Source of the DNA: an uncultured Thermoproteales archaeon
Lineage (GTDB): Archaea > Thermoproteota > Thermoprotei > Thermoproteales > Thermoproteaceae
NCBI GenBank assembly: GCA_938027595.1
Contig: CALJAK010000010.1
Coordinates: forward strand, 1 to 51,678
DNA: 51,678 nt
Direction: 5' to 3'
Notes under the pieces: model-generated
The model's database searches: none
What the model was told of the DNA's origin: nothing
Seen by the model: the letters and a program-made list of their open reading frames with translations, nothing else
Translations under genes and position numbers: made by a program
Shown here: positions 33,268 to 40,622 of the stretch, in pieces
Layout: each line of letters opens with the position of its first letter
Position numbering within the stretch: the first letter of the stretch is position 1

Positions 33268-33867
33268 GTGGTTCCACTCATAGTGGCGTTAGATACCGAA
33301 TTGGCGAGAGCTGTAGAGACAGCCAGAGCTTTGGGAGGGGTCGTGGCTGGGTTTAAAGTGGGGTGGGATTTGGTGTTAGAGAGTGGAGTTTCTGTAGTGA
33401 GCGAGATCTCTAACTTCGGCAGAGTTTTGGTGGACTTGAAGATCGCCGACATTCCGACAATTTCTGGCAGAGTAGTGGAGAAACTCATAAAAAACGGCGC
33501 TTGTTGTGTGATTGTACACGGATTTCTATACCCCTCAACGCCGAGAGGTCCCCATATATACATACTGGCGAAAATGACGGTGGGCACGATGTACGACGAG
33601 GTTTGGGAGATTCTGTTAGAGCGGTTAGACGACGTGAGAGGCGTGGTGTTGCCCGGCAACCAACCCGACGTCATAGCTAGAGCGAGGCGGAAACTTGGCT
33701 GTAGATACAGAATAATTTCGCCGGGGATAGGGACGCAGGGGGGCAGCCCGGGCGACGCCATTAGAGCCGGAGCTGATTTCGAAATTGTTGGCCGATATAT
33801 ACTGGAGGACTTTACGAGAGTTGAAGAGTGGAGTGTACATAAGCCTAGTTGCTTCACGGAATTTTAA
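33268..33867 (+). CDS. pyrF: Orotidine 5'-phosphate decarboxylase
   Basis: 199 aa TIM-barrel enzyme giving UMP from OMP. LIVALDT at the N-terminus, FKVGWDL, the catalytic VDLKIADIPT (Asp-x-Lys-x-x-Asp), PGIGTQGGSPGDA (phosphate loop) and GADFEIVGRYI are present. The start is GTG 33268. A second GTG within LIVALD is too late. The C-terminus ends shortly before the leaderless promoter of the next gene, 23 nt away. Confidence 0.96.
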   Translation: MVPLIVALDTELARAVETARALGGVVAGFKVGWDLVLESGVSVVSEISNFGRVLVDLKIADIPTISGRVVEKLIKNGACCVIVHGFLYPSTPRGPHIYILAKMTVGTMYDEVWEILLERLDDVRGVVLPGNQPDVIARARRKLGCRYRIISPGIGTQGGSPGDAIRAGADFEIVGRYILEDFTRVEEWSVHKPSCFTEF

Positions 33868-33890
33868 TAAATACGTACGTCAATAGAGAC

Positions 33891-35165
33891 ATGTCTGTCT
33901 TCAAAGCTTACGACATACGTGGAGTGGTGGGTACCGAACTGACGGAAGACTTAGTGGAGGAGATTGGGTACGCCATCTCTCGCTTTTTCGAGAGCGAAGA
34001 GGTGATCGTGGGGATGGACGTGAGGACGCACTCGTTTAAAATAGCCGAAGCGCTATCCAGAGGCCTCTTAGTTGGCAACAACGTGATTTTCATAGGCACA
34101 TCCACAACTCCAGTGACTCACTTCGCTTCTCACGCGTTAGACAAACCGGCCGTTATGATCACGGCGTCGCACAACCCGCCGGAGTACAACGGCATGAAGA
34201 TTATGAAACGCGGCGGTGTCGATTTGGAGAGTCACGAAATTCAACAACTAGCCCGCATGTTGGAGAAGCCGCCTCTAGAGAAACGCGGTTTGATTTACGT
34301 AAAAGACGTTCTGTGGAGGTACATAGAGCGCCTCGGGGAGTTTAAGTTAGACATGTCCGTGGGGTTCGACCCAGCGAACGCCGCCGGCGTGGTGCTTAAG
34401 CCACTACTAGAGAGAGTCTTCAAGAGAGTTGTGGCTATAAACGACTTCCCCGACGGCCGCTTCCCCGCACATCTGCCAGACCCCGAGAAGGCGGAGAACT
34501 TGCGCCAATTGCAGAGTTTAGTTGTGGAAAACCGCCTAGACGTCGGCATAGCGTTAGACGGCGACTGCGACCGCGTGGGGTTAATCACGGCAGGGGGCCG
34601 CATATTTAGACCGGAGAAAATGGCGTATGCCTTAATCAATTACTATCTAAAACCTGGCGACGTGGTTGTGTTAGACGTCACCATGCCGCTGTATTTGGAG
34701 ACCGTGGCGGAGGAAGTGGGGGTAAAGATCGTCAGACAGAGAGTGGGGCATAGTTTTCAAAAACCCACAGCCGCTAGACACAACGCAGTTTTCTGGGCTG
34801 AGTACAGTGGACACATTGGGTTTAGAGAAAATAATTACTTCGACGACGGGATGTACGCCGCTTTGAAAATTCTCTCCGTGCTGCCCGTCGGCTTGGACGA
34901 AGTGTTAGACAAATCTCCCCAAGTGTACGAAGAGCGTTTGGACATAAGAGCCGACGCTCCGAAGAGAGTTGTGGAGATGGCTAGAGAGAGGGCGGCGGGT
35001 CTCGAGTACCAAGAGTTAGACGGGCTAGACGTGAGGACGAGAGCCGGCCGTCTCTTGATCAGACCCAGCAACACAGAGCCCGTCGTGAGAGTCAAAATGG
35101 AGTCACACACCAAAGAGGGGCTGGCCGAGTTGAGGAAAATACTCAGCCAATTGATTCACTCGTAG
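33891..35165 (+). CDS. Phosphomannomutase/phosphoglucomutase
   Basis: 424 aa alpha-D-phosphohexomutase. FKAYDIRGVVG at the N-terminus, the phosphoserine loop MITASHNPPEYNGMK, the metal loop LDGDCDRVG, the sugar-specificity loop WAEYSGHIGF (usually GEMSGH) and the phosphate loop RPSNTEPVVRV are all in order. It interconverts hexose 1- and 6-phosphates for glycan precursors, which would fit glycosylated surface proteins such as those at the window start. ATG 33891 is chosen over upstream codons because attttaataaat (33861-33872) lies about 25 nt ahead. It overlaps the convergent oxidoreductase by 10 nt. Confidence 0.95.
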   Translation: MSVFKAYDIRGVVGTELTEDLVEEIGYAISRFFESEEVIVGMDVRTHSFKIAEALSRGLLVGNNVIFIGTSTTPVTHFASHALDKPAVMITASHNPPEYNGMKIMKRGGVDLESHEIQQLARMLEKPPLEKRGLIYVKDVLWRYIERLGEFKLDMSVGFDPANAAGVVLKPLLERVFKRVVAINDFPDGRFPAHLPDPEKAENLRQLQSLVVENRLDVGIALDGDCDRVGLITAGGRIFRPEKMAYALINYYLKPGDVVVLDVTMPLYLETVAEEVGVKIVRQRVGHSFQKPTAARHNAVFWAEYSGHIGFRENNYFDDGMYAALKILSVLPVGLDEVLDKSPQVYEERLDIRADAPKRVVEMARERAAGLEYQELDGLDVRTRAGRLLIRPSNTEPVVRVKMESHTKEGLAELRKILSQLIHS

Positions 35166-36517
35166 AGCATTTGGGGCTTGCCGTAGAGGAAGTAAGACGG
35201 TTTTTGACTCAACGCCGCCGCTAGCATAATCGAGGCGTAAGGCACGCATAGAGACTCTCCACATGTAGTGCCGAAGGACAACTTTGGCGTCTTGAGGTGT
35301 CTCAATATGTCTACCTCCTCGTGCGTGATCTTCAGTTTGACTCTTCTATTCATTTCTCTCACCACCTCTAGAATTCTCCCCATCGACGTACCGTCGCAGG
35401 GGCAGATTACTACGTCTTCATCTACATCCATCTGCGGCCAGAAAGAAGCCCAGTGCGGCACGTCCACCACGTTGGGTTCTACATAGCGCCCGGTGCCGTC
35501 TGTGCCCTTCTCGAGTCTATTCCCCAAGTTGTAGAGCCAGTTGGCTTCTATGGATAATTTGCCTAGGAACTTCTCCATCTCGCTTTTGGTCTTCTCGGCG
35601 TCTTCCACGCCGTCTTTTGACGCAATGTAGAGAGCCAGTAACCTCCCCTGCTCTATAGTAATGTCGTCACTCAACGCTCCGTATAAATGACCAGTGGAGT
35701 ATACATTGCTCCCCCCCACTGCCACATCTCTCTCTCCGAGAGTCAAGAGCTCGCCGTAGTTATTCCTCCTTGGCACTAGTGAGTTTAACTCAAAACTGTA
35801 GAACACTTTAAACCCTAGTCTGGCGACGGCTAAGGGGTTAACAATCCTCACTGTAGAGACTATAAGATCGACTTTCTTTCTGTGGATTTTTGCACCTCTT
35901 TCAGTTATCTCTTCGTAAACTAATTCGTCTTCATAACTCCTCAACCTCACCGCAGTGATTACCTCCAGCCTTGTCTTCACTCTCTCGTAGTACTTCGCGT
36001 CTCTTGCGTATGCAGAGTTGTCCATAACCACCACGTCGTTCCCAGCGTCTCTCAAAGCCAAAGCCGTCTTAAACCCCCACTCTGTGGTTCCCCAAACGAC
36101 GATGTTCAAACCAGACGGCTTTTGGCTCAGTAACTCTTCTGCCGTCTTCTGGGGGGCTCTCGTGCTGTTTGGAAACGTAATCGGCACGTCGACGCCGCCG
36201 GTAGCTAACACTAAATGCTTATATTTAACTCGGTATCTCCCGTCCCCCTGGTATACATACATCCCATCGAAAAAGCCTGTGTGTAGATCTAGAACTCCCG
36301 CTTTGTTGACCACGTCTACAGCCGCCTCCGATGGAACGATGGCGCGATGTCCCCCAACTCTGCCCACGTACACAACTTTGGGGTTGTAGCCATACTTCTT
36401 CAACTCCAGCGCCGCGGCGAGTCCCCCGAGTCCGCTGCCCACAATCAAAACGTCTGCCTCTAACTCCCCCTCGCGTGTGGCTTTAGGTTCACATCGTATT
36501 GGAGATACACAACTCAT
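35156..36517 (-). CDS. FAD-dependent oxidoreductase with BFD-like cysteine domain
   Basis: 453 aa. The N-terminal dinucleotide fold is VLIVGSGLGGLAAALELKKYG; ATGGVD and a second fold (NIVVWGTTEWGFKTALAL) mark a two-dinucleotide-binding flavoprotein. The C-terminus has ICPCDGTSM (CxC) and TTCGESLC (Cx4C) about 44 residues apart, recalling BFD-type [2Fe-2S] domains of sarcosine oxidase alpha, HcnB and dye-linked proline/opine dehydrogenases. The substrate is unknown; amine or amino-acid oxidation is a guess from the family. gatttataccta about 24 nt upstream of ATG 36517 is a good TATA box. The partner subunits of such enzymes are not adjacent. Confidence 0.82.
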   Translation of the reverse strand: MSCVSPIRCEPKATREGELEADVLIVGSGLGGLAAALELKKYGYNPKVVYVGRVGGHRAIVPSEAAVDVVNKAGVLDLHTGFFDGMYVYQGDGRYRVKYKHLVLATGGVDVPITFPNSTRAPQKTAEELLSQKPSGLNIVVWGTTEWGFKTALALRDAGNDVVVMDNSAYARDAKYYERVKTRLEVITAVRLRSYEDELVYEEITERGAKIHRKKVDLIVSTVRIVNPLAVARLGFKVFYSFELNSLVPRRNNYGELLTLGERDVAVGGSNVYSTGHLYGALSDDITIEQGRLLALYIASKDGVEDAEKTKSEMEKFLGKLSIEANWLYNLGNRLEKGTDGTGRYVEPNVVDVPHWASFWPQMDVDEDVVICPCDGTSMGRILEVVREMNRRVKLKITHEEVDILRHLKTPKLSFGTTCGESLCVPYASIMLAAALSQKPSYFLYGKPQMLYE

Positions 36518-36533
36518 GGCGTCGGTGGAGTCT

Positions 36534-36546
36534 AGGTATAAATCTG
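36534..36546 (-). promoter_or_regulatory. TATA box for the FAD oxidoreductase gene
   Basis: Minus-strand agatttatacct is centred about 24 nt upstream of ATG 36517, giving a leaderless transcript. Confidence 0.5.
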
Positions 36547-36571
36547 TAGCACCTTGAGCGCTGGCGATGTG

Positions 36572-36618
36572 TCAGCGCTTTGGACCTCAGTCACGCCTCC
36601 AGATTTGGCTCTCATCAT
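36572..36618 (-). ncRNA. Candidate C/D box sRNA
   Basis: On the minus strand: canonical box C ATGATGA, 9 nt, CTGG (D'), 4 nt, GTGACTGA (C'-like), 11 nt, canonical box D CTGA. The core is 47 nt, the size of archaeal C/D guide RNAs. Terminal boxes are perfect and the internal pair is degenerate, as is usual. It fills the 125-nt divergent gap between the FAD gene and the nuclease. A gtgtataaag-type element near 36650-36659 could be its promoter. The guide upstream of D (GGTCCAAAGCG) would direct methylation of a U in a CGCUUUGGACC-like target; the target RNA was not identified. Confidence 0.5.
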
Positions 36619-36626
36619 TTATAACT
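36614..36626 (+). promoter_or_regulatory. TATA box for the nuclease gene at 36643
   Basis: atcatttataact is centred about 24 nt upstream of GTG 36643 and overlaps the box C end of the candidate sRNA on the other strand. Confidence 0.5.
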
Positions 36627-36642
36627 GTGACGCATTCACTAC

Positions 36643-37197
36643 GTGAAGTTGTGTATAAAGAGTTATCTCTCTGGAGGCTCCGCCGACTGCCTCAAGTCGC
36701 TTGGATTCCTCTCAGACGGGGAGCCCACTTCGAGAGGTTACGTGCTCTATAAAGCTCTGAAACACGGCGTTGACGTAGTGAGTTTAGCCAAATTTCTCCA
36801 CTGGCGCGAGTTCGAGGAATTCATACGGTATGTGTTCTCGGAAGTTGGGTTTGGAGTAGTGTCTAACCTCAGAATGAACTGCGGCGGCGAGTTCGACGTA
36901 GTTGCTTGGAGCAGACGCATTGCGTTTGTGATTGAAGCCAAGAAGTGGAGGGGGGGCAACTTGAGGAAGGTAGCCACTTCGCATTTGGAAAAAGTGAGGA
37001 AGTGTTTACCTCAGTTATTTGCCTTTTCGCGCTGTGTAGCGCCGCTTGTAGTTAACTCTACCGGCGTCAACACTATCTCTAACGGAGTGCCTATTGTTTC
37101 TGTTGAGAAATTGGGGAGTTTCCTCACTTCTTTTCACTACTTCGAGGATCAAATTGCTGTATTTTGCCAGACATCCACCACAGACGTAGGTATATAG
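36643..37197 (+). CDS. Predicted PD-(D/E)xK nuclease-like protein
   Basis: 184 aa from GTG 36643. An N-terminal helical/winged region (LKSLGFLSDGEPTSRGYVLYKALKHG) precedes a restriction-endonuclease-like core: EFEEFIRYVFSEVGFGV, then GGEFDVVAWSRRIAFVIEAKKW, which gives the E...D...ExK catalytic pattern, then a strand-helix with PIVSVEKLGSFLTSF. It could be an archaeal DNA-end or repair nuclease; no methylase partner is present, so classic restriction is unlikely. Its last 183 nt overlap a small zinc-protein gene on the other strand, an unusually long overlap. Confidence 0.78.
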   Translation: MKLCIKSYLSGGSADCLKSLGFLSDGEPTSRGYVLYKALKHGVDVVSLAKFLHWREFEEFIRYVFSEVGFGVVSNLRMNCGGEFDVVAWSRRIAFVIEAKKWRGGNLRKVATSHLEKVRKCLPQLFAFSRCVAPLVVNSTGVNTISNGVPIVSVEKLGSFLTSFHYFEDQIAVFCQTSTTDVGI

Positions 37198-37275
37198 AGC
37201 TATCGACAACTCTGTCTTCAGCCTAACTATATTGTATCTACTCACGTTCCCCCCGCAGAAAAAACAACTAGTCAC
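37015..37275 (-). CDS. Small Cys4 zinc protein, translationally coupled to membrane protein
   Basis: 86 aa from GTG 37275. Two CxxC pairs (CFFCGGN and CGGCLAKY, about 28 residues apart) suggest a zinc-binding domain over residues 4-45; the C-terminal half is polar and basic with low-complexity character. The start lies 8 nt inside the upstream membrane-protein gene. The overlap with the nuclease gene on the opposite strand is 183 nt, so either this C-terminus or the nuclease C-terminus may be fortuitous. Moderate confidence because of that. Confidence 0.55.
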   Translation of the reverse strand: MTSCFFCGGNVSRYNIVRLKTELSIALYTYVCGGCLAKYSNLILEVVKRSEETPQFLNRNNRHSVRDSVDAGRVNYKRRYTARKGK

Positions 37276-37732
37276 GTCTCTCCGTCTTTTCCATAGTGGT
37301 AGACAACTCCGCAAGGATCTTAGTCAACCTGGGTGGCGACATTATCTCCTCCAACATCGCGATGAGGATCGCCATTGAAAAAAGGGGGAGAGAGAGATAT
37401 TTGGCGTAGTTACTAACCACCACCACGACGTCGTTTCCAGATATGAAGACGTAGGGGAGGGGCATCGCGTACATCACTGCTACGAAGGCAATGAAGATAA
37501 CCAACAGCCTCCTCTTTATCTTCAACACGAGCTCTATGTATATAGATACAACCGTCAACGCGACTGCACCCCCCATCGCTAGAGGCCAGGGAATTTGTAT
37601 ATAATTCTCCACATAGCGCCCGGCGGTGATTTTGAAATTACCAACTTCTGCTGATGTAGTGGCGTACAGCGGAGTTGCGAAGGGCTCTACTACCATCAAG
37701 ACGGCGAGAATCGCCGCGAGGAGCCACAACAT
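37268..37732 (-). CDS. Four-helix membrane protein of unknown function
   Basis: 154 aa from ATG 37732, 2 nt after the YlqF stop. Hydrophobic segments: LWLLAAILAVLMVVEPFA at the start, PLAMGGAVALTVVSIYI, LVIFIAFVAVMYAMPLPYV and LSLPLFSMAILIAMLEEI. Between the first two is a about 35-residue loop that may face outside. No family recognised. It sits between a ribosome-assembly GTPase and a zinc protein in one leftward unit. Confidence 0.75.
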   Translation of the reverse strand: MLWLLAAILAVLMVVEPFATPLYATTSAEVGNFKITAGRYVENYIQIPWPLAMGGAVALTVVSIYIELVLKIKRRLLVIFIAFVAVMYAMPLPYVFISGNDVVVVVSNYAKYLSLPLFSMAILIAMLEEIMSPPRLTKILAELSTTMEKTERRD

Positions 37733-37734
37733 GA

Positions 37735-38499
37735 CTATGGCTTCGTGGAATATTTCAACTTGCCCAGAGCCCAATCTCTCAACACAGATCTGGCGGCCTC
37801 CTCCACGTTGACTTTTCCCCCCTTCGTAAGTCTACCTCTGGCCTTTCCAATCTCTTCAAGCGCGTTTTCCACACTGCAGTCAACTCCATATGCTTCTCTC
37901 AACGCCTTTGGGTTATATCTAACCACGCGTTTGAGTAACGCATAGGCGTACGGCACGGGGTCGGTGATTGTGTCTGGATCTACCAACCCCCTGATTACGT
38001 CCAGCTCCAGGTCGCCGGAGGGTGTTTTAACAACGCCGGGGGTGTCTATGACTTCTAGCCAAGTTTTCGCCTTGACTAACTGCTCTCCCCTAGTCCACCC
38101 TGGCTTTGGGCTCGTGGAAGCCACATGTCGCCCTCTCAAGTAATTTATTATAGTGGATTTGCCCACGTTGGGGTAACCCACCACCACTACTTTGGTTGGT
38201 ATTCTAGGAGTTAAAGTGCGTATTGCCGCGAAGAGTCTAGTAGTGCCTAGTCTATACTTCGCGCTTATGTACACAACTTCGCGCCCCATCTGCCTAAAGT
38301 AATTTCTCCACATCTCTAAGTTTTCTCTCTCTGCCAAATCTGCCTTGTTTAAAACCACCAGAAGTTGTTTGCCAAGTTTCTCCGCCAATTTCTCCACCTC
38401 CCCCACTCTAGTGGCTTGGGGGTCTCTAGCGTCTAACACTTCTAACGTCACGTCTCCACTTTCCATAACTCTACGGACGAGTCTCCAAGTCTCTCTCAC
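37735..38499 (-). CDS. Circularly permuted GTPase, YlqF/RbgA-like
   Basis: 254 aa from GTG 38499. Motif order is permuted: G4 (LNKADL) precedes G1 (GYPNVGKSTIIN) and G3 (DTPGV), diagnostic of the YlqF/YawG family that matures the large ribosomal subunit. The N-terminal VLDARDPQATR is the characteristic switch-like block. The C-terminal about 90 residues are helical, the RNA-binding region of the family. GTG 38499 was chosen because the shared TATA element at 38517-38529 lies about 23 nt upstream, while longer versions run into it. Confidence 0.93.
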   Translation of the reverse strand: MRETWRLVRRVMESGDVTLEVLDARDPQATRVGEVEKLAEKLGKQLLVVLNKADLAERENLEMWRNYFRQMGREVVYISAKYRLGTTRLFAAIRTLTPRIPTKVVVVGYPNVGKSTIINYLRGRHVASTSPKPGWTRGEQLVKAKTWLEVIDTPGVVKTPSGDLELDVIRGLVDPDTITDPVPYAYALLKRVVRYNPKALREAYGVDCSVENALEEIGKARGRLTKGGKVNVEEAARSVLRDWALGKLKYSTKP

Positions 38500-38515
38500 A
38501 GTAATCACACCGTAA

Positions 38516-38530
38516 ATGTTTAAAAAATGT
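38516..38530. promoter_or_regulatory. Shared divergent TATA element, YlqF GTPase / atpD
   Basis: tgtttaaaaaatg in a 46-nt gap is about 23 nt from the GTG at 38499 and about 24 nt from the ATG at 38546: the same geometry as the cysS/KH-CPSF gap. Confidence 0.6.
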
Positions 38531-38545
38531 GATGCACATTTCCAT

Positions 38546-39145
38546 ATGTCGATCAAGCCACCACCCTCTAGGCTTGTGTTAATTCGCCTAAGGAGGCAGT
38601 TGGCGTTGTTCAATAGGATAAGGAAGACACTTGAGGACGCTAGAAACTCCACGGTGCAGAGGATAAGAGTGTTGGTGGCGGACTTGGAGAAATCCCGACG
38701 CGAAATAGCTGAGAGCTTTGACGAAATATCTCAAAACTTCAAAACGGCGGTAGCTAAATCGTGTATATGTAGAATAGAAGCCATCGCCGAACTTACGCCA
38801 AAAACTGTAAAAGTAGATCTCGTCAATAGAGAGACGCATGTTGGGTTAGCGGTTTCTAACTACGCCAGTTACCCCAACTACAGTCTGGCTTCCGAAGCGG
38901 CTGAGCTAGACGTGGCTTTGGCAAGAATGCGAGACATGATGAATAAACTTATAGAATTCGCCGAGAAGGAAACTCTATTCTTCGCACTGCTTAACAGAGT
39001 TAGGGAGTACCAACGGATGATAAACGCCATAGATTACGTAATTGTCCCACGCATTAAAGACCAGATGCAATTCATACGCCTGGCGCTAGACGAGGGAGAG
39101 AGAGAAGAGTTCATCCGTAGGAAGATAATCTCGTCACGTATATAA
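38546..39145 (+). CDS. atpD: A-type ATP synthase subunit D (central stalk)
   Basis: 199 aa from ATG 38546 (MSIKPPPSRLVLIRL). Two long antiparallel helices with RLRRQLALFNRIRKTLEDARN at the N-terminus and NAIDYVIVPRIKDQMQFIRLALDEGEREEFIRRKII at the C-terminus, the latter being the conserved subunit D block that rotates inside the A3B3 head. It starts at the shared TATA box. The next gene, a 53-aa ORF, has its own TATA overlapping the atpD 3' end. Confidence 0.95.
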   Translation: MSIKPPPSRLVLIRLRRQLALFNRIRKTLEDARNSTVQRIRVLVADLEKSRREIAESFDEISQNFKTAVAKSCICRIEAIAELTPKTVKVDLVNRETHVGLAVSNYASYPNYSLASEAAELDVALARMRDMMNKLIEFAEKETLFFALLNRVREYQRMINAIDYVIVPRIKDQMQFIRLALDEGEREEFIRRKIISSRI

Positions 39146-39146
39146 G
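39136..39146 (+). promoter_or_regulatory. TATA box for the 53-aa gene and atpK
   Basis: cgtatataaga overlaps the atpD stop and is centred about 26 nt upstream of ATG 39167, giving a leaderless start for the small gene. Confidence 0.55.
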
Positions 39147-39166
39147 AGAGAGATTTTTAGAAAGGT

Positions 39167-39328
39167 ATGAAAGACTTGAGTTCATTTATTAGAGAGTTGG
39201 TAGAGAAGGAAATCGAGAGAGCTATGTCTAACATAAGAGAAGAGATGAAAGAAACCACTTCGCTGATTGATAGAAAGATAGAAGAACTACGTCAATATTT
39301 AAAAAACTTAGAATTTAGAATGGCATGA
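39167..39328 (+). CDS. 53-aa coiled-coil protein between atpD and atpK
   Basis: 53 aa, highly charged single helix with heptad spacing (FIRELVEKEIERAMSNIREE, LIDRKIEELRQYLKNLEF). A TATA box is exactly placed about 26 nt upstream, and its stop overlaps the atpK start as ATGA (39325-39328), so translation of the proteolipid is coupled to it. Its position within ATP synthase genes and its shape suggest a peripheral-stalk-like or assembly component, possibly a reduced G/H subunit. No sequence family recognised. Too short for most gene finders. Confidence 0.75.
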   Translation: MKDLSSFIRELVEKEIERAMSNIREEMKETTSLIDRKIEELRQYLKNLEFRMA

Positions 39329-39594
39329 AGAAGGCATTGTTGATAACAATATTGCTACCAATGTTTGTAATGGCTCAGGCAGAAGTTGGCTATAAATACG
39401 TAGGTGCTGGCTTGGCGGTGGGGCTGGCTGGAGTTGGCGCGGGCATAGGGGTAGGCATAGCCGGCGCTGCGGCTATATCTGCATTTCTCGAAAAGCCACA
39501 AGAGAAAGTCTGGTACTTAATATTCATAGCTCTAGCCGAAGCCATAGCTATATATGGCTTAGTCATAAGCTTAATGTTGTTGTTAGTAGTCTAG
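39325..39594 (+). CDS. atpK: A-type ATP synthase proteolipid subunit K (c-ring)
   Basis: 89 aa. An N-terminal signal-like helix (KKALLITILLPMFVMAQA) is followed by one hairpin: a Gly-rich first helix (GAGLAVGLAGVGAGIGVGIAG) and a second helix with the ion-binding Glu in FIALAEAIAIYGLVISLML. So it is a single-hairpin c subunit with one carboxylate per protomer. No sodium-type ligand set was tested. Coupled to the 53-aa gene by ATGA. Its 3' end overlaps atpC on the other strand by 4 nt. Confidence 0.95.
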   Translation: MKKALLITILLPMFVMAQAEVGYKYVGAGLAVGLAGVGAGIGVGIAGAAAISAFLEKPQEKVWYLIFIALAEAIAIYGLVISLMLLLVV

Positions 39595-40622
39595 AGTTTG
39601 GCTAGAGCTTCGAAAAACCTTCGCCTTTTTTCTAGAGTAACTCCCTCGGCTATCAGTGAGGCGGCTCTGACTATTGCCATGACTTCTGCTCGCATGTATT
39701 CCAAACGTGCAGCCAACGCGCCTAGGGAAAACTCGGTAAATCTCATAATGTATATATCTGCCAGTCTCCTCATATAGGCTGGATATATATTATCCATCGC
39801 AATCGCTATGTTCTCTAGAGTAGGCGCCGCGGCTACCGCATCTAGCAGAATTTTGCCCCACGGCGTGTATGTGGCGTTTTCTAAAAACCGCGCTGGTGGG
39901 TCTCTCACTGCGGATGACGTTATTGGAGTTGGTGTGCCAATAATTAACTCGTTGACTTCTTCGCCGATATCCCACAACCTAGCTCTTATGGCAATTAACG
40001 TGTTTACGTACTCTTTTACCTCTTCTATGAATTTGCTGTATGTCGCATCTCTCCTAGCCGTGGGGGTCTTGGAAAGATCTTCAATCCACTGCCTGTCGAT
40101 AAAGATACTCAGTTTGTCTTCTCCATATTTAGCTGCAAGTTCAAAAGCTCTGTAAGCTAGGTGTTTGATTTGCTTTAACCTCTCTCCCACCTCCTCCACG
40201 TTTTTAGCGCCGAGTAGGCTGGCTATGACGTGACGCCGCCGTGTGAATTCCAAGGGTTTCCAGAAAATGAAATCTTCTGGATTTCTCCCAGACCTAATGG
40301 CGATAGAGAGGTTACGTATGTTTTCATATTCAAAAAACTTCAGAGAAGATATGGTTACTTCCTTCACTTCACTATCGCCGCTCATGTAGATAGACTTCAC
40401 TCTCTCTAGGTATGTATCTATGAGCGCGTTGCGTAGTTCTACAATATTTTCTTTGGTGAGTTTTTCCAGAGTTACTCTGTATGTAGTTGTCTTTAAGATG
40501 TTTAGAAATTCTTCTAGAGTGTTTGCGTAAGCCAACGCCAAGAATTTGTCGCGGGGGAGTTCTTTAATTCTGAGTCCCCTAACTCTCGGGCCTAGATAAG
40601 GCCTCTTAGCCACTGGAATCAT
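39591..40622 (-). CDS. atpC: A-type ATP synthase subunit C (V-ATPase d homologue)
   Basis: 343 aa, all-helical socket subunit that links the central stalk to the c-ring. The N-terminal YLGPRVRGLRIKELPRDKFLALAYANTLEEFLNIL and the central EYENIRNLSIAIRSG block (compare 'E..Nlr.i.rg...g' of the family) are recognisable, as is the C-terminal AEVMAIVRAASLIAEGV. The length is typical. Coupled (ATGA, 4 nt) to the upstream 105-aa coiled-coil gene. It faces atpK tail to tail. Confidence 0.92.
   Translation of the reverse strand: MIPVAKRPYLGPRVRGLRIKELPRDKFLALAYANTLEEFLNILKTTTYRVTLEKLTKENIVELRNALIDTYLERVKSIYMSGDSEVKEVTISSLKFFEYENIRNLSIAIRSGRNPEDFIFWKPLEFTRRRHVIASLLGAKNVEEVGERLKQIKHLAYRAFELAAKYGEDKLSIFIDRQWIEDLSKTPTARRDATYSKFIEEVKEYVNTLIAIRARLWDIGEEVNELIIGTPTPITSSAVRDPPARFLENATYTPWGKILLDAVAAAPTLENIAIAMDNIYPAYMRRLADIYIMRFTEFSLGALAARLEYMRAEVMAIVRAASLIAEGVTLEKRRRFFEALAKL

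Noticed and set aside
33252-33857. 201-aa antisense open frame across pyrF
   Set aside because: pyrF on the other strand has a complete OMP decarboxylase active site, and the antisense frame has no recognisable motif.
36557-36579. Perfect 7-bp inverted repeat agcgctg/cagcgct with 9-nt loop
   Set aside because: It could be a terminator or operator, but it overlaps the box D end of the sRNA candidate and there is no T-run or gene end on either strand; left as possible sRNA flank.
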